Positions 44,584 to 56,291 are shown, counted from the stretch's first letter. The stretch: 64,000 nt of DNA from Acinetobacter sp. TGL-Y2 (GCF_001612555.1 NZ_CP015110.1:2542001-2606000); one strand, 5' to 3'. The notes: generated by a model not told the origin, from the sequence alone. Numbers and translations are program-made.

Positions 44584-44734
44584 TACATTTAACACGCTCT
44601 CCTATGACAGGCTCTAGCGCCAAACTAGACAAATCATCGGCATCAAACTGAACATCAATTTCAGTATCTGTTAAAAAAATGCTGCCACGCTTGGTTTTGG
44701 CATCATAGGTTTTAAGTATGCCTTTGTAAAACAT
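44584..44734 (-). pseudogene. 5' fragment of a cold-shock-like gene cut by the IS6 element
   Basis: The ATG at 44734 has a very good ribosome-binding site (GGGGGA) and opens MFYKGILKTYDAKTKRGSIF, then LTDTEIDVQFDADDLSSLAL and so on to VKC at 44584. There it runs into the IS end, and the frame stops a few codons inside it. The sequence fits the start of a cold-shock-like OB-fold protein (compare G-x-L-K-x-Y-D-x-K). The other half is not found left of the IS, where the LysR terminator abuts. So it is a 50-residue remnant, with the 3' part lost. Confidence 0.8.
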
Positions 44735-44810
44735 ATTGATCCCCCATTTTAAATTTTTTGATTTATATTTATGACCAATTCCTCATGACAACATATTGAA
44801 AATATTAAAA

Positions 44811-44843
44811 TAAAAAGGAGACTTAAAGTCTCCTTTTTATTTT
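44811..44843 (-). terminator. Intrinsic terminator after the cold-shock gene
   Basis: AAAAGGAGACTT and AAGTCTCCTTTT form a long stem, T-rich on the minus-strand exit. It lies about 145 bp behind the stop at 44987. Confidence 0.8.
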
Positions 44844-44986
44844 AATCACTTTTCAGTGATTTTGTACAGATAAAATCAGAAATATCGACTCCATCACAAT
44901 CTGATAACAAAATCTTAACGGGTGATAAGAATATCCATCATCAAAAGCCAGGTCCAGTCGTTTTAATTTTTTAGAAAGTTAAGCTT

Positions 44987-45283
44987 TTATTTTAAAAACT
45001 TCGATAATAAATCCGTGGTAATGGCTTCATTGTGCTGCAAAATTTTTCTTTGTTTGGTTTTCGCAGGATTTGGATCAAGTTTCTCAATGCGTGTAGCTTT
45101 GAGTTTTTCACCATTTTCTTCAAGTACGAATTTCACTTTATCATTTCTTTTCGGCTCTTCTTCAGCGCCTTCTGTAAAATCAGAAATATGGAAAAATACA
45201 TCCTCTCCAGCCATAGAAATAAACCCGAAACCTTTCTCTGGGTTATATTTAACCACTTTACCGAATTGATATTCAAACTTCAT
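44987..45283 (-). CDS. Cold-shock-domain protein with C-terminal extension
   Basis: A 98-residue protein with an N-terminal cold-shock domain: GKVVKYNPEKGFGFIS contains the RNP1-like KGFGFI, followed by EDVFFHISDF (RNP2-like). About 30 residues of basic tail follow (LDPNPAKTKQRKILQHNEAI). I chose the ATG at 45283 (MKFEYQFG), with AGGG at about -9; the longer frame begins upstream without such a site. It probably binds RNA or single-stranded DNA and modulates translation. A terminator lies between it and upp. Confidence 0.85.
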   Translation of the reverse strand: MKFEYQFGKVVKYNPEKGFGFISMAGEDVFFHISDFTEGAEEEPKRNDKVKFVLEENGEKLKATRIEKLDPNPAKTKQRKILQHNEAITTDLLSKFLK

Positions 45284-45325
45284 GATCTTTGCCCTATTCT
45301 TTAAGCACTTCAATAACATTATATG

Positions 45326-45354
45326 AAAAAAGAGGCTCGATGCCTCCTTTTTTG
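45326..45354 (-). terminator. Intrinsic terminator after upp
   Basis: GAGGC and GCCTC stem with A and T runs; on the minus strand the T run follows. It lies 15 bp behind the upp stop and before the cold-shock gene. Confidence 0.8.
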
Positions 45355-45368
45355 CTCAAAATCTAATC

Positions 45369-46004
45369 TTAATCTTTTTGCACTGAACCAAAAATTTTAT
45401 CGCCTGCATCGCCCAATCCTGGAATAATGTAGCCTTGTTCATTTAAACCTTGGTCAATCGACGCAGTAAACATGATGACATCTGGATGCGCGGCTTCAAC
45501 ACGTTTAATGCCTTCTGGTGCAGCAACCAAAACCATGACACGAATATCTTTACAGCCACTTGCTTTAAGCACATCAATGGCTGCAACTAGCGATGAACCT
45601 GTTGCAAGCATTGGATCAATGATCATGGCCAAACGGTTTTGAACATCGGGGACTAATTTTTTATAGTAAGTACGTGCTTCTAGTGTTTCTTCATCACGTT
45701 CAAGACCTAAGACAGACACTTTTGCGCTTGGAATGAGATTCAAGAAACCATCCAACATGCCAATACCTGCACGTAAAATCGGGACAACCGTTATTTTTTT
45801 GCCCGCAATGCGGTCAACAGTCACTTTACCATTCCAACCATTAATTTCATGGTCAACAATTTGCAAGTCTTTGGTTGCCTCATAAGTCAGAAGCATGGTC
45901 ACTTCTTGTGCAAGTTCACGGAAATTCTTGGTGCTGATATCTGCACGGCGCAATAAACCTAATTTATGACGAATGAGCGGATGACGGATTTCTTGAATGG
46001 GCAC
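45369..46004 (-). CDS. upp: Uracil phosphoribosyltransferase
   Basis: Salvages uracil to UMP with PRPP; cytosolic, 211 residues as expected. It starts at GTG 46004 ([20 protein letters not shown]). The reading frame continues further upstream to 46082, but the family N-terminus begins here. The PRPP loop is [19 protein letters not shown], and [16 protein letters not shown] closes the protein. It is separated from nuoN by a terminator, so it is not part of the nuo operon. Confidence 0.94.
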   Translation of the reverse strand: MPIQEIRHPLIRHKLGLLRRADISTKNFRELAQEVTMLLTYEATKDLQIVDHEINGWNGKVTVDRIAGKKITVVPILRAGIGMLDGFLNLIPSAKVSVLGLERDEETLEARTYYKKLVPDVQNRLAMIIDPMLATGSSLVAAIDVLKASGCKDIRVMVLVAAPEGIKRVEAAHPDVIMFTASIDQGLNEQGYIIPGLGDAGDKIFGSVQKD

Positions 46005-46070
46005 GGGAGAACACCTAAAACATAAAAGTAAATTTTCATTATTATAAATGTTTTTTATATAAGAAATAAG

Positions 46071-46101
46071 AAAAGCCCTCAATCAATGAGGGCTTTTTTT
46101 G
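46071..46101 (-). terminator. Terminator of the nuo operon
   Basis: AAAAGCCCTCA and TGAGGGCTTTT form a strong stem flanked by A and T runs, 25 bp behind the nuoN stop on the minus strand. Confidence 0.88.
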
Positions 46102-46124
46102 TTAATCACTATAGATTTTTTAGA

Positions 46125-47681
46125 TTACTGCAACACAATGTGTAAAGGTGCAATCATTTGTGCTTGATTGGCGATTGCGATCACAGGATCTGGATAAATA
46201 CCAATCACTAAGACTGCAAGCGCTGCAAGTAACACCATGATCCCACCCACTTTTTGGCCCCAATGCTTGTCAGCATCGATACGTGGTGTTTCAGGTGGTG
46301 TCATATACATCACAATCATTACACGCAAGTAGTAGTACAGACCAATACCCGAACCAACAATGATCATTGCTGCAAAGAACCAGTGTGCTTCAGAGACAAC
46401 GGTCATCACCAGCATGAACTTACCAATGAAACCGGCAGTTAAAGGAATACCTGCCAATGACAACATCATCACGGTTAAAGTCGCAGTCAATACTGGACGA
46501 CGCCAGAATAAACCACGGTAATCCGCCAGTGTTTCAGCTTCATCTGTGTTGTTGTATGGACTCGACATCAATGCTACAGCACCAAACGCACCGATGGTCG
46601 TCAATACATACGTCAGTATGTAAAGATTTACCGAGGTTAAGCTTAAGAATGACGTGGTCACCACAGCCAAAATCAAGTAACCAAAATGTGCAATAGATGA
46701 GTATGCCAAAATACGTTTAACATTGACTTGCTTCACCGCAAGTAAGTTACCCACCAAAATAGACATCACGGCAATCACGATCAAGATCGTTTTAATTGAC
46801 TCAACTCCAATGACGCCAGAAGACAACAAGTAACGTACGAATACGCCAATCATGGCAACTTTAGCCACCGTCGCAAGAAATGTTGCGATTGGCGCTGGTG
46901 CACCGGCATAAACGTCAGGTGTCCATTTATGAAATGGCGCAAGTGACAATTTAAATGCAATAGCTGCAATGATTAAGCCTAAACCTAAAATACCAAATAC
47001 AGTTGTGAGCTTGTCAGCGAACTGTGGAATATACGCTTGAAGCGCCATTGCCAATTGTGGATCTTGAGTCTTTGCCAATTCCCAGAACATTTCATCGACT
47101 TGACCTGCAAATGACAATGAACCGAGCACTGAGTAAACATAAGCCATACCCATCAACAACGTCGCAGAAGCGGTAGCTGAAAGTACCAAATACTTTACGC
47201 CAGCTTCTAAAGACTTAGCACGTTGATGCGTATATGCAATCAAGCCATACACAGGAATCGACATCAATTCTAAACTGATGAAGAGTGATGCAAAGTGTGA
47301 ACTTGACACCATTAACATTGCCCCTGAAACAGAGATCAACATTAATAGATAAAGTTCTTCGCGGTTGTCTTTATAGCTTTCGATATAAGCATGAGACAAA
47401 GTACAGCAAGCCAAAGCAGCCAATAAAATGATGATTTGGTAGTACAGTGAAAATGCGTCAACCATAAACAAGTTCATCACGTTTGGCGAAGCTTGAGTCC
47501 CGCCAAACAAAGTGAACAAGATATTCAGTAAAGCAAGGTTTAGACCCACTACTGAAACGGTTGCAATCAAATTATGATGACGTTTAATCGCAGTCAGGAT
47601 CATCACGACGATTGCTGTCAAAGCAACAATCATCACGGGAGCTAAAGGCATTAGCTCAGAAAAAGAAAGTGTGAAGTTCAT
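46125..47681 (-). CDS. nuoN: NADH-quinone oxidoreductase subunit N
   Basis: Membrane antiporter-like subunit of complex I, 518 residues, last gene of the operon. About 14 hydrophobic helices; the antiporter core shows YLVLSATASATLLMGMAYVY, AIAFKLSLAPFHKWTPDVY (with the conserved Lys) and VKRILAYSSIAHFGYLILAV. It starts 3 bp after nuoM. Proton translocation in the membrane arm. Confidence 0.97.
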   Translation of the reverse strand: MNFTLSFSELMPLAPVMIVALTAIVVMILTAIKRHHNLIATVSVVGLNLALLNILFTLFGGTQASPNVMNLFMVDAFSLYYQIIILLAALACCTLSHAYIESYKDNREELYLLMLISVSGAMLMVSSSHFASLFISLELMSIPVYGLIAYTHQRAKSLEAGVKYLVLSATASATLLMGMAYVYSVLGSLSFAGQVDEMFWELAKTQDPQLAMALQAYIPQFADKLTTVFGILGLGLIIAAIAFKLSLAPFHKWTPDVYAGAPAPIATFLATVAKVAMIGVFVRYLLSSGVIGVESIKTILIVIAVMSILVGNLLAVKQVNVKRILAYSSIAHFGYLILAVVTTSFLSLTSVNLYILTYVLTTIGAFGAVALMSSPYNNTDEAETLADYRGLFWRRPVLTATLTVMMLSLAGIPLTAGFIGKFMLVMTVVSEAHWFFAAMIIVGSGIGLYYYLRVMIVMYMTPPETPRIDADKHWGQKVGGIMVLLAALAVLVIGIYPDPVIAIANQAQMIAPLHIVLQ

Positions 47682-47684
47682 GAC

Positions 47685-49301
47685 TTATTGCATCTCCACA
47701 GTTTGTTGTAATACGACTTGTTCTGTCACATCTACAACCTCTTGTACTGGAATATAGCTGTTTGCAATCCACGCCATACTTGAATTTGACATATCAAGGA
47801 AGGTTTGTGGATATAGACCGAGCCATAAAAGACCAAACGCACATAACAGTAAAATCACCAGTTCACGCGCATTTAAATCTTTAAGTGGGCTTGTATAGTG
47901 CTGTTTCTGTTCTTCGTTTGGCGTACCAAATAAAGCTTTATGAATCAGAATTAAACCGTACAGACCTGCAAAGACTAAGCTGATTGCAGCCAAAATGGTG
48001 AAGGTTGGGAACTTCGCAAATGAACCCATGAGGATCAGGAATTCACCAATAAAGTTACCCAGACCTGGAATACCCACAAGTGCTGCAACGAAGAACATTA
48101 AGAAGAAAGATAAGTATTGGAATTGACCACGAATCCCGCCCATCAAACGTAAATCACGGGTATGAAGACGTTCATACACTTGACCACACATAATGAACAA
48201 TGCAGCAGATGACAAGCCGTGCGCCAACATCATGATCATCAACCCTTGGAAGGTTAAGATATTACCTGCATAGATCGCAAGGAGCACGAAGCCCATGTGC
48301 GAAATCGAGGTATACGCCAAAAGACGTTTCATGTCTGTTTGTTGGAATGCACACCACGCACCGTAGAAAATACCGATGAGACCCAAAATGATGGCCACAT
48401 CTGCAAATTGTGCAGAAGCCGCTGGGAAGAACGGAATCACAAAACGCAGTAAGCCGTATGCCGCAGTTTTAATCAAGATCCCTGCCAAGTCTACAGAACC
48501 TGCTGTAGGCGCTTGGGCATGTGCATCGGGTAACCAACCGTGCAATGGGAAAACTGGAAGTTTCACCGCAAAACCAACGAATAAACACAGCATGAATGCA
48601 AATGCAATTGAAGCTGTTTGTGGGTTTGCATCAAGTGCGTTCGCCACACCCAGTAAATGGTTATAGCTGAAGCTGATGGTCTCGGTCATCATGAAACCAT
48701 AGACAACCAAACCTAAGATGCCCACTAGCATGATCAGACCAGCAACTTGGGTATAGATAAAGAATTTGGTCGCTGCATACACACGCGATTTACCATCTGC
48801 CCCTTTATGACCCCAAAGTGCGATCAAGAAGTAGATTGGAACCAGCATCATCTCCCAGAAAAAGAAGAACAGGAACATGTCAATCGCTAAGAACACACCG
48901 ATCACACCACCCAAAGACCATAAAAGGTTTAAGTGGAAGAAACCAACGTTCTTTTGAATCTCACCCCATGAACAACCCACTGCAAGTACACCCAGTAATG
49001 CAGTTAAACCAACCATGAGTAAAGATAAACCATCCACCGCTAAGTGAATGTTAATGCCGAGGGTTTGAATCCAAGGCACTAAAAATTCTGCAGACCAAGT
49101 AGGTGTCGCAGCACCCACTTCGTAGCTATACGTTCCACTTTGCCATAACGCTAATGTCAAACCCAAAGTAATGAGCATGCCAAATAAAGCGATGTAGCGT
49201 GGAAGATGTTGGTCGACTTTATCGACCAACCAACAAATAAAACCAGCAATGAACGGTACAAGGATCAGCGCGGGTAAAAACCAGTTGTTTGTGATTTCCA
49301 T
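47685..49301 (-). CDS. nuoM: NADH-quinone oxidoreductase subunit M
   Basis: Antiporter-like subunit of complex I, 538 residues, membrane arm. Conserved pieces are FFFFFWEMMLVPIYFLIALWG (with the key Glu), AFAVKLPVFPLHGWLPDAHA (as FVGFAVKLPVFPLHGWLPD) and MKRLLAYTSISHMGFVLLAI. It follows nuoL with a 1-bp gap and precedes nuoN by 3 bp. Confidence 0.97.
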   Translation of the reverse strand: MEITNNWFLPALILVPFIAGFICWLVDKVDQHLPRYIALFGMLITLGLTLALWQSGTYSYEVGAATPTWSAEFLVPWIQTLGINIHLAVDGLSLLMVGLTALLGVLAVGCSWGEIQKNVGFFHLNLLWSLGGVIGVFLAIDMFLFFFFWEMMLVPIYFLIALWGHKGADGKSRVYAATKFFIYTQVAGLIMLVGILGLVVYGFMMTETISFSYNHLLGVANALDANPQTASIAFAFMLCLFVGFAVKLPVFPLHGWLPDAHAQAPTAGSVDLAGILIKTAAYGLLRFVIPFFPAASAQFADVAIILGLIGIFYGAWCAFQQTDMKRLLAYTSISHMGFVLLAIYAGNILTFQGLMIMMLAHGLSSAALFIMCGQVYERLHTRDLRLMGGIRGQFQYLSFFLMFFVAALVGIPGLGNFIGEFLILMGSFAKFPTFTILAAISLVFAGLYGLILIHKALFGTPNEEQKQHYTSPLKDLNARELVILLLCAFGLLWLGLYPQTFLDMSNSSMAWIANSYIPVQEVVDVTEQVVLQQTVEMQ

Positions 49302-49302
49302 T

Positions 49303-51192
49303 TTATTTCCCCACGATCTGAGTCACGATCAGAATCATGATTAACACAATGATACCGAATGCCATGCTCGATGCGTAATTACGCAAAGAACCTGTTTGAC
49401 GTGAGCTGGTAAAGCTATGACCGCCTTTCACAAGTGCAGGCAGGACTAACCAGAAACTATCAATTGGATCACGACCTAGAAGCTTCGCAATAAGTAAATA
49501 AGGTTTCACAAAGATGATGTCATATAGCGCATCAAAACCGAGGGCGTTACGACAGATGTTGACCAGTCCTGCACCAAAACAAGTCTTGGCAAACTTTTGA
49601 ACTGCACCATAAGCAAAGGCAAATAACACCACACCTACGACTAAACCAGTCAATGCAACGGCAATTGCGATATATTCAGCGCCATGTGCACCAGCTATAT
49701 GTTGTGGCGGAATAACGAATGCTGGAATTTGAGCCGCATTTAAAATGCTCATGACAGGAGCTTTAAGTACGATCGCAAGACCTGTAGAAAGCACCGCAAG
49801 AATCGCTAAAGGCGCCCAATAGGTTGCCCCTTTAATTTCGTGATACGGTGTGTTTTCTTTGCCGAAGAATACGATCCAAATCAGACGGAACGTATAGATT
49901 GATGTTAAGAATGCACCAGCAACACCAGCCCAATATAAGTAGTCATATACTGGAATTGCATTACCTTGAACCCAAACAGCTGCCAAGATCGCATCTTTAG
50001 AGAAGTAACCAATCGTTAAGAATGGAATCGCCGCCAACGCACCGCCACCAATCGCGAAACAAGCAAATAAGAACTTGTTCTTGTAGAACAAGCCACCCAT
50101 TTTGAAAATGTTTTGTTCGTGATGGAAGGCAAGAATCACTGCACCTGATGACAAGAACAATAACGCCTTAAAGAATGCGTGAGTCAACATATGGAACAGA
50201 CCCGCTTGGTACGCTTCTGCGCCCACTGCCATAAACATATAACCGAGCTGACTCATGGTTGAGTAAGCCAAAATACGTTTGATGTCGGTTTGAACCAAGG
50301 CTGCAAAACCAGCAACAAGCAATGTTACTGCACCAGTAATTGAGATAAACACCATGACTTCTGGTGCCATTTCAAAAACAGAGAACATACGGCAGCACAG
50401 GTAAATACCTGCGGTCACCATTGTTGCGGCGTGGATCAATGCTGATACAGGTGTCGGACCTGCCATTGCATCTGCAAGCCAGGTTTGTAATGGGATTTGT
50501 GCAGATTTACCCGCAGCACCCAAGAACAACATCAGTGCTGTCCAAATGGTGAGTGATGAGCTTTGCGTCATGACTGTCGGAGCCGCAGCTACGATTTCAG
50601 CGATGTTCAATGTTCCAAATTGTTGGAAGATTAAAAACAAAGCGATCAGTAAGAATACGTCACCAATACGCGTTACGGTAAATGCCTTGATTGCTGCAAC
50701 ACCATTGGATGGGGTTTGGTAGTAGTAACCAATCAACAGGTATGAACATAGACCTACACCTTCCCAACCCAAGAATAATAACGCTAAGTTATCGCCAAGT
50801 ACCAGAAGCAACATGCTTGCAACGAATAGGTTGAAGTAAGAGAAGAAACGCGCGAAGTCTTCTTCACCACGCATATACCATGATGCAAAAATGTGAATTA
50901 AGAAACCCACACCTGTCACCATGCCAAGCATGAGTAAAGACAAACCATCTAAGTGTAAGCTCATGCCCGGTGCGAAACCGCCTACATTGAACCATGTCCA
51001 AAGATGAGTGACTTGAGCAGTCTCACCACTGCCAATAAACTGCATCCCAGCAAGTAAAGCAAATAATGCAGAAAGACCTACTGAACCAACACCAATAATG
51101 GCAGCAACAGATTCAGGCAGCTTGTTACGCCCTGCCGCTAAAAGGATAAAACCAATGAGCGGGAATAAAATTGTTAATGCTAATAAACTCAT
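49303..51192 (-). CDS. nuoL: NADH-quinone oxidoreductase subunit L
   Basis: Largest antiporter-like subunit of the complex I membrane arm, 629 residues. The conserved segments [40 protein letters not shown] and [20 protein letters not shown] are present. The C-terminal amphipathic lateral helix and last TM are in frame up to the stop. It overlaps nuoK by 4 bp and leads directly into nuoM. Confidence 0.97.
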   Translation of the reverse strand: MSLLALTILFPLIGFILLAAGRNKLPESVAAIIGVGSVGLSALFALLAGMQFIGSGETAQVTHLWTWFNVGGFAPGMSLHLDGLSLLMLGMVTGVGFLIHIFASWYMRGEEDFARFFSYFNLFVASMLLLVLGDNLALLFLGWEGVGLCSYLLIGYYYQTPSNGVAAIKAFTVTRIGDVFLLIALFLIFQQFGTLNIAEIVAAAPTVMTQSSSLTIWTALMLFLGAAGKSAQIPLQTWLADAMAGPTPVSALIHAATMVTAGIYLCCRMFSVFEMAPEVMVFISITGAVTLLVAGFAALVQTDIKRILAYSTMSQLGYMFMAVGAEAYQAGLFHMLTHAFFKALLFLSSGAVILAFHHEQNIFKMGGLFYKNKFLFACFAIGGGALAAIPFLTIGYFSKDAILAAVWVQGNAIPVYDYLYWAGVAGAFLTSIYTFRLIWIVFFGKENTPYHEIKGATYWAPLAILAVLSTGLAIVLKAPVMSILNAAQIPAFVIPPQHIAGAHGAEYIAIAVALTGLVVGVVLFAFAYGAVQKFAKTCFGAGLVNICRNALGFDALYDIIFVKPYLLIAKLLGRDPIDSFWLVLPALVKGGHSFTSSRQTGSLRNYASSMAFGIIVLIMILIVTQIVGK

Positions 51193-51497
51193 CCGCGCAT
51201 CTCACTAGCAGCATCTACATCCAAATGATGGAAGCGATGATAGAACTGAAGGACGATCGCAAGCCCGATACATGCCTCTGCCGCAGCAAGAGTCAAGATC
51301 AAGATAAACATAATTTGACCGTCTGGTTGTACCCATGCACTACCAGCCAGTACGAACGCAAGCGCTGCTGCGTTCATCATGATTTCAAGGCTCATTAACA
51401 TAAATAGAAGGTTGCGTCGCACCATCACACCGTAGAAACCGAGTGCAAAAAGAATGGTTGCAACAATCAAACCATGTTCTAAAGGGATATTACCCAT
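51189..51497 (-). CDS. nuoK: NADH-quinone oxidoreductase subunit K
   Basis: Small membrane subunit of complex I, 102 residues, three helices. The conserved Glu residues of the proton path are in [16 protein letters not shown] and [15 protein letters not shown]. It overlaps nuoJ by one base and nuoL by 4 bp, so it is translationally coupled. Confidence 0.96.
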   Translation of the reverse strand: MGNIPLEHGLIVATILFALGFYGVMVRRNLLFMLMSLEIMMNAAALAFVLAGSAWVQPDGQIMFILILTLAAAEACIGLAIVLQFYHRFHHLDVDAASEMRG

Positions 51498-52018
51498 TAT
51501 TCTTTTTCCCCTTCTGCACTTGGTTCACGTTTGCCTAAGTGAAATGCTGCAACTAAAGCTGCAAGCAATAACATCGCGGCAACTTCAACCAATAATAAAT
51601 ATTGTGTAAAGAGTGCTATACCCACTTCTTTTGGACCAACAACTTCAGTCCCCATAAGCGGGCCAGAGATGCTGTATTCTGAAGTCATGGTCCAAACTAG
51701 GACCAGACCCATCAAGAAGCTCATCAGCGCTGGATACGCCCAGGCATCTGAGGTTAACCATTTACGCTCTTGCTCTACCGTATGTTCACCGAGGTTCAAC
51801 ATCATCACCACGAATACGAACAACACCATAATCGCGCCCGCATACACAATAATCTCAAGCGCGCCAGCAAATGGCGCACCCACGATCATGAACATACCCG
51901 CAACAGCAAGAAGCGATACGATTAAACTCAACAAAGCGTGTACAGGGTTCGCGTTGGTCACAACGCGAATCGTCGATACGATGGCCACAAGTGCCATCAA
52001 ATAAAATGGCCACATCAT
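51497..52018 (-). CDS. nuoJ: NADH-quinone oxidoreductase subunit J
   Basis: Membrane subunit of complex I, 173 residues with five hydrophobic helices; [19 protein letters not shown] is the conserved TM3 region. It starts 4 bp inside the end of nuoI and ends one base into nuoK. Confidence 0.96.
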   Translation of the reverse strand: MMWPFYLMALVAIVSTIRVVTNANPVHALLSLIVSLLAVAGMFMIVGAPFAGALEIIVYAGAIMVLFVFVVMMLNLGEHTVEQERKWLTSDAWAYPALMSFLMGLVLVWTMTSEYSISGPLMGTEVVGPKEVGIALFTQYLLLVEVAAMLLLAALVAAFHLGKREPSAEGEKE

Positions 52019-52557
52019 GGTAATAAGCTCCGTACATCCACAGGCGCGCTTTCACGTTGAGCCTGACCTTTGTCTTTACCTGCTACAGCCATACCGGCTA
52101 CGCGGTAGAAGTTGTAATCTGGGTATTTCCCCGGACCTGAAATGAGCAAGTTTTCTTTCTCATAGACCAAGTCTTGACGAACATATTCACCCAGCTCAAA
52201 GTCTGGTGTCATTTGAATCGCAGTCGTTGGACACGCTTCTTCACACATACCGCAGAAAATACAACGAGAGAAGTTGATTCGGAAAAACTCCGGATACCAA
52301 CGACCATCTTCTTTTTCTGCTTTTTGTAAAGAAATACAACCCACAGGACAAGCAACTGCACATAAGTTACATGCAACACAGCGCTCTTCGCCATCTGGGT
52401 CGCGTGTTAACACGATACGACCACGGAAGCGCGGTGGAACGATATCTTCACCTTTGACTTCTGGATATAAAATGGTGTCACGTTTACGTGTCACATGTGA
52501 GAAGACCATCCACAGTGAACGTACAATTGACCCGAACCCAGCTAGAATTTTATACAT
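52015..52557 (-). CDS. nuoI: NADH-quinone oxidoreductase subunit I
   Basis: Peripheral arm ferredoxin-like subunit, 180 residues. Two [4Fe-4S] sites are evident: [15 protein letters not shown] and [12 protein letters not shown]. They carry electrons to NuoB. The gene overlaps nuoJ by 4 bp and follows nuoH by 18 bp. Confidence 0.97.
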   Translation of the reverse strand: MYKILAGFGSIVRSLWMVFSHVTRKRDTILYPEVKGEDIVPPRFRGRIVLTRDPDGEERCVACNLCAVACPVGCISLQKAEKEDGRWYPEFFRINFSRCIFCGMCEEACPTTAIQMTPDFELGEYVRQDLVYEKENLLISGPGKYPDYNFYRVAGMAVAGKDKGQAQRESAPVDVRSLLP

Positions 52558-52575
52558 TTCCTACTCCTTGCTGTC

Positions 52576-53595
52576 TTAGGCCGCTTGATTCATCAGAATC
52601 ACAGCACCAGTCACCAACAAGTTGACCAACGCCAAAGGCAAACAAATCTTCCAACCAAAGTTCATGACTTGGTCATAACGCGGACGCATAAGCGAACCAC
52701 GTGCCAAGACAAACATCATCACAAAGAATGCTGTTTTAATCACGAACCAGAAAGTTGGTGGGATAAATGGAATTTCTAGGTTGAACGGCGCAAGCCAGCC
52801 ACCAAAGAATAAGGTCACAATCAGTGCTGAGATCAGAACCACGTTGACGTATTCCGCAACGAAGAACATTCCCCACTTCATACCGCCGTATTCGACATGG
52901 TAACCTTCCGCCAATTCTTGTTCTGCTTCGGGTTGGTCAAATGGGTGACGATGCGTAACCGCAACACCCGCAACCACAAAGATTAAGAAACCTAAGAACT
53001 GTGGAATCACAAACCAAACATCACGCTGTGCTTCTACAATTTCACGCATGTTGAATGAGCCTGCAATCGCAACTACACCCATCAGGGAAATACCCAAGAA
53101 CACTTCATACGAAATGGTTTGAGCTGCAGAACGTAAACCACCGAGTAATGCATATTTGTTGTTCGACGACCAACCACCGAACAGCACTGCATACACTGCA
53201 ATACCAGCCATTGCCATAAAGAACAGCAGGCCAATGCTCATGTCTGCAACACCTAAATAAGGCGATACAGGAATGACCATAAACGAGAGTACCGCAGTTG
53301 CCATCGCAACTGCTGGCGCTAAACGGAACGTCAGCTTATCTGCAAACTTTGGTGTCCAGTCCTCTTTGAACATGATTTTCAGCATGTCTGCAACGATCTG
53401 GAACATACCACCTGGACCTACACGGTTAGGACCGTAACGGTCCTGCCAGAGGCCGAGTAAACGACGTTCAATAAAAGACATCAACGCAGCGATCAATACC
53501 ACAACCAGCAAGATCACAATCGCTTGAACAACTGAGTAGGCAACTGGCCAGTTCTCAGCCCAAAACGGCGTTTGACGGATTAATTCTTGTTCCAT
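52576..53595 (-). CDS. nuoH: NADH-quinone oxidoreductase subunit H
   Basis: Membrane subunit that forms the quinone chamber, 339 residues, about eight helices. Signatures such as [20 protein letters not shown] and [20 protein letters not shown] are present. It lies 3 bp after nuoG. Confidence 0.97.
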   Translation of the reverse strand: MEQELIRQTPFWAENWPVAYSVVQAIVILLVVVLIAALMSFIERRLLGLWQDRYGPNRVGPGGMFQIVADMLKIMFKEDWTPKFADKLTFRLAPAVAMATAVLSFMVIPVSPYLGVADMSIGLLFFMAMAGIAVYAVLFGGWSSNNKYALLGGLRSAAQTISYEVFLGISLMGVVAIAGSFNMREIVEAQRDVWFVIPQFLGFLIFVVAGVAVTHRHPFDQPEAEQELAEGYHVEYGGMKWGMFFVAEYVNVVLISALIVTLFFGGWLAPFNLEIPFIPPTFWFVIKTAFFVMMFVLARGSLMRPRYDQVMNFGWKICLPLALVNLLVTGAVILMNQAA

Positions 53596-53598
53596 GAA

Positions 53599-56280
53599 TT
53601 ATGCTCCTACCGCGACTGATACAGGCTCAGCAAGAGATACCGTCGGTGCAAGACCAACTGGGTAACCAATATAACCTGTAGGTAAATATTCAATCACTTG
53701 AACAGGAAGAACGATAGATGTATCGCCTGCTTTCACAGTGATTGTCTGACCGTCTTGAACATTCAAACGTGCTGCATCTTGTTCACCTACCGCAAACACT
53801 GCCTCAGGAATACGTGTTTCCATCGCAGGGGTTTTCACGGTAAATTCACCAGAACCGAAGATATGGTGCATCGGAACTAAACGGAAGCTTTCAGCATTGA
53901 TGAGGACGGGTGCAGGTGCAACAAAGGTACGTACAGGACGCTTCGCTAAACGATCGAATAAACGAATACCCGAATCACCACCTTTTAAGTGACCGCCCAC
54001 TTTATCTTGGAATTTGTTCCAAGCTTGTGGTGAGTTCCAACCTGCTGACCATGCAAATGGTACAAGCGGAGATGGTGTTTGATTACCGACGTAACCTTCC
54101 ATAGAGAAAGTTAATGCAGAATCCTTATCCACGGGTTGTTTCGGTTCATGTACAGACAGTGGTGCACGCATCGAAGTGCGACCAGAGTAACGACGTGGTT
54201 CACGTGCCACTTTTAAACCATGGACACGGAAGCCCGCATCAGGTGCAACATCTTGAATTGCCTCAAGAGCAGGCACATTTTTCGCAACCGCCTCAATCAC
54301 GTCATCCAGTAGTGTCCACGAAATTGCTTGGCCTTTAAGACCTGTTTCAATAGCGTGTAACCAGCGCCAAGACTCTTTGATCGCAAGTTCTGGTTTGTAG
54401 TAGCTTGGGTCATACACTTGGTAGAAACGTTGTGCACGGCCTTCTTGTGATACCACCGTACCGTCACCTTCAGCAAAGCTTGCAGCAGACAGCACAACCG
54501 TTGCTTTTTTCACAGTCTCAGTTTCTGAGTGATCAAGAACAATCAGGTCTTTGGCTTTAGCCAGTGCAGCATCAACCTGTTTCGCAGGTAAACGGCGGTA
54601 AAGATCATTTTCAACCACAATAATGGCATCGTAATCTTTGGCGAATACTTGTTCTAAGCTTTGACCACCGAAGATTGCCATACCCATTGAGTTCACTTCA
54701 GGAACCGTCAAAGTCAGACCTGCATGGCCAAGGTTCTGTGCCACTTGTGCAGCAGCTTCCATGATCGCAGGATCTTGTAAGCTAGTCCCCGAGATAATGA
54801 GTGGCTTTTTCGCAGCTTTTAAGGTATCTGCAATGCCTTGAGCAAATGCTTTGGCATCGTCATCTAGACCTAAAATGCTTTCGCCTTTCACTGCAGCAGC
54901 CACGGCAAAACCTAAACGTGCGATGTCATTTGGAGAGGCAACCACTTCACCTGTTGCAACATCCGCTAAACGGGTTTGTGTTGCAGCCAAAATGAAGATT
55001 GGAGACTTATGATCTTGACCAATACGTTGAACTGGTTCAGCCAACCACTCTTGCGTACGACGTTCTGCTGCCATTTCTTTGGCTTTGTTCTTTGACGCCT
55101 GACGAACAGATAAAGCCATACGTGGTGCAGTTTGGGTTAAATCTTCACCCAAAATCAGCACTGCATCATAGCTTTCAATCTCACGCATATTCGGGTTGTA
55201 AACACCCTCGGTTTGCATGATTGACGCTGCAAGCTCAACCAAGTTTTGCTCTTTTTGAGACAAGCCAGTCGAGAAGTTGTCTTGACCCACCAGTTCGCGA
55301 AGTGCAAAGTTTGACTCGATAGATGCACGTGGTGAACCAATACCTAAGACTTTTTTGCCTTGGATATTTGCAATCACGGTATCAAGCGCTGTATCGACTG
55401 AAACAGTATCTACAGTTGAACCTTTACGGAACTGGGGTTGACGTGGACGATCTGCACGGTTCACATAACCCGTGCCGAAACGACCTTTGTCACACAAGAA
55501 GTACTGATTCACTTCACCGTTGTAACGGTTTTCGACGCGGCGTAATTCGCCATAACGCTCACCCGGAGAAATGTTACAGCCTGAAGAACAGCCTTGGCAT
55601 ACGCTTGGCGCATACTGCATGTCCCATTTACGGTTATAACGCTCTGAATGGGTTTTGTCGGTAAATACACCTGTTGGGCAGACTTCAGTCAAGTTACCTG
55701 AGAATTCAGACTCTAAAGTGCCTGATTCTGGACGACCGAAGTAAACACGGGATGCACTTGCATACACACCAAAGTCTGTACCGCCAGCGTAATCGTTATA
55801 GTAACGAACACAACGGTAGCACGCGATACAACGGTTCATTTCGTGAGAAATAAATGAGCCAAGCTCTTGGTTGTAATGGGTGCGTTTGGTGAAACGATAG
55901 CGACGACGATCGTGCTGAGTCATGACCGTCATATCTTGTAAATGACAGTGACCACCCTCTTCACAGACTGGACAGTCGTGAGGGTGATTGGTCATTAAGA
56001 ATTCAACAATCGATGCACGAAAATCTGTCGCTTCTTTGTCTTCAATCGAAATATAGGTATTGTCAGATGCTGGAGTCATACATGACATTACTAAGCGACC
56101 GCGAGTATCTTCAGGGTTCGCATATTGAGTAACGGCACACTGACGGCAAGAACCAACAGAACCTAAGGACGGATGCCAACAAAAGTACGGGATATCAATA
56201 CCCAAAGACAAACATGCTTGTAGCAAGTTCTCTGAGCCATCGACTTCATACGATTTGCCATCGACATGAATTGTAGCCAT
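53599..56280 (-). CDS. nuoG: NADH-quinone oxidoreductase subunit G
   Basis: Large Fe-S subunit of the peripheral arm, 893 residues. The N-terminal [2Fe-2S] ligands lie in [19 protein letters not shown]. The His-ligated cluster is in [13 protein letters not shown], the next [4Fe-4S] in [12 protein letters not shown], and the extra N7-type site in [15 protein letters not shown] (a fourth Cys about 40 residues on). The remainder is the molybdopterin-fold domain without cofactor. It follows nuoF by 11 bp. Confidence 0.96.
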   Translation of the reverse strand: MATIHVDGKSYEVDGSENLLQACLSLGIDIPYFCWHPSLGSVGSCRQCAVTQYANPEDTRGRLVMSCMTPASDNTYISIEDKEATDFRASIVEFLMTNHPHDCPVCEEGGHCHLQDMTVMTQHDRRRYRFTKRTHYNQELGSFISHEMNRCIACYRCVRYYNDYAGGTDFGVYASASRVYFGRPESGTLESEFSGNLTEVCPTGVFTDKTHSERYNRKWDMQYAPSVCQGCSSGCNISPGERYGELRRVENRYNGEVNQYFLCDKGRFGTGYVNRADRPRQPQFRKGSTVDTVSVDTALDTVIANIQGKKVLGIGSPRASIESNFALRELVGQDNFSTGLSQKEQNLVELAASIMQTEGVYNPNMREIESYDAVLILGEDLTQTAPRMALSVRQASKNKAKEMAAERRTQEWLAEPVQRIGQDHKSPIFILAATQTRLADVATGEVVASPNDIARLGFAVAAAVKGESILGLDDDAKAFAQGIADTLKAAKKPLIISGTSLQDPAIMEAAAQVAQNLGHAGLTLTVPEVNSMGMAIFGGQSLEQVFAKDYDAIIVVENDLYRRLPAKQVDAALAKAKDLIVLDHSETETVKKATVVLSAASFAEGDGTVVSQEGRAQRFYQVYDPSYYKPELAIKESWRWLHAIETGLKGQAISWTLLDDVIEAVAKNVPALEAIQDVAPDAGFRVHGLKVAREPRRYSGRTSMRAPLSVHEPKQPVDKDSALTFSMEGYVGNQTPSPLVPFAWSAGWNSPQAWNKFQDKVGGHLKGGDSGIRLFDRLAKRPVRTFVAPAPVLINAESFRLVPMHHIFGSGEFTVKTPAMETRIPEAVFAVGEQDAARLNVQDGQTITVKAGDTSIVLPVQVIEYLPTGYIGYPVGLAPTVSLAEPVSVAVGA

Positions 56281-56291
56281 AGTCGAATTCC

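Noticed and set aside
43780..44591. Direct repeats flanking the IS6 element
   Set aside because: The 8 bases outside each end (TTTTTTAA and TACATTTA) share only scattered positions, so no target duplication is claimed.
45284..45319. Longer start for the cold-shock protein
   Set aside because: The cold-shock domain begins at MKFEYQFG (45283), and a ribosome-binding site precedes it.
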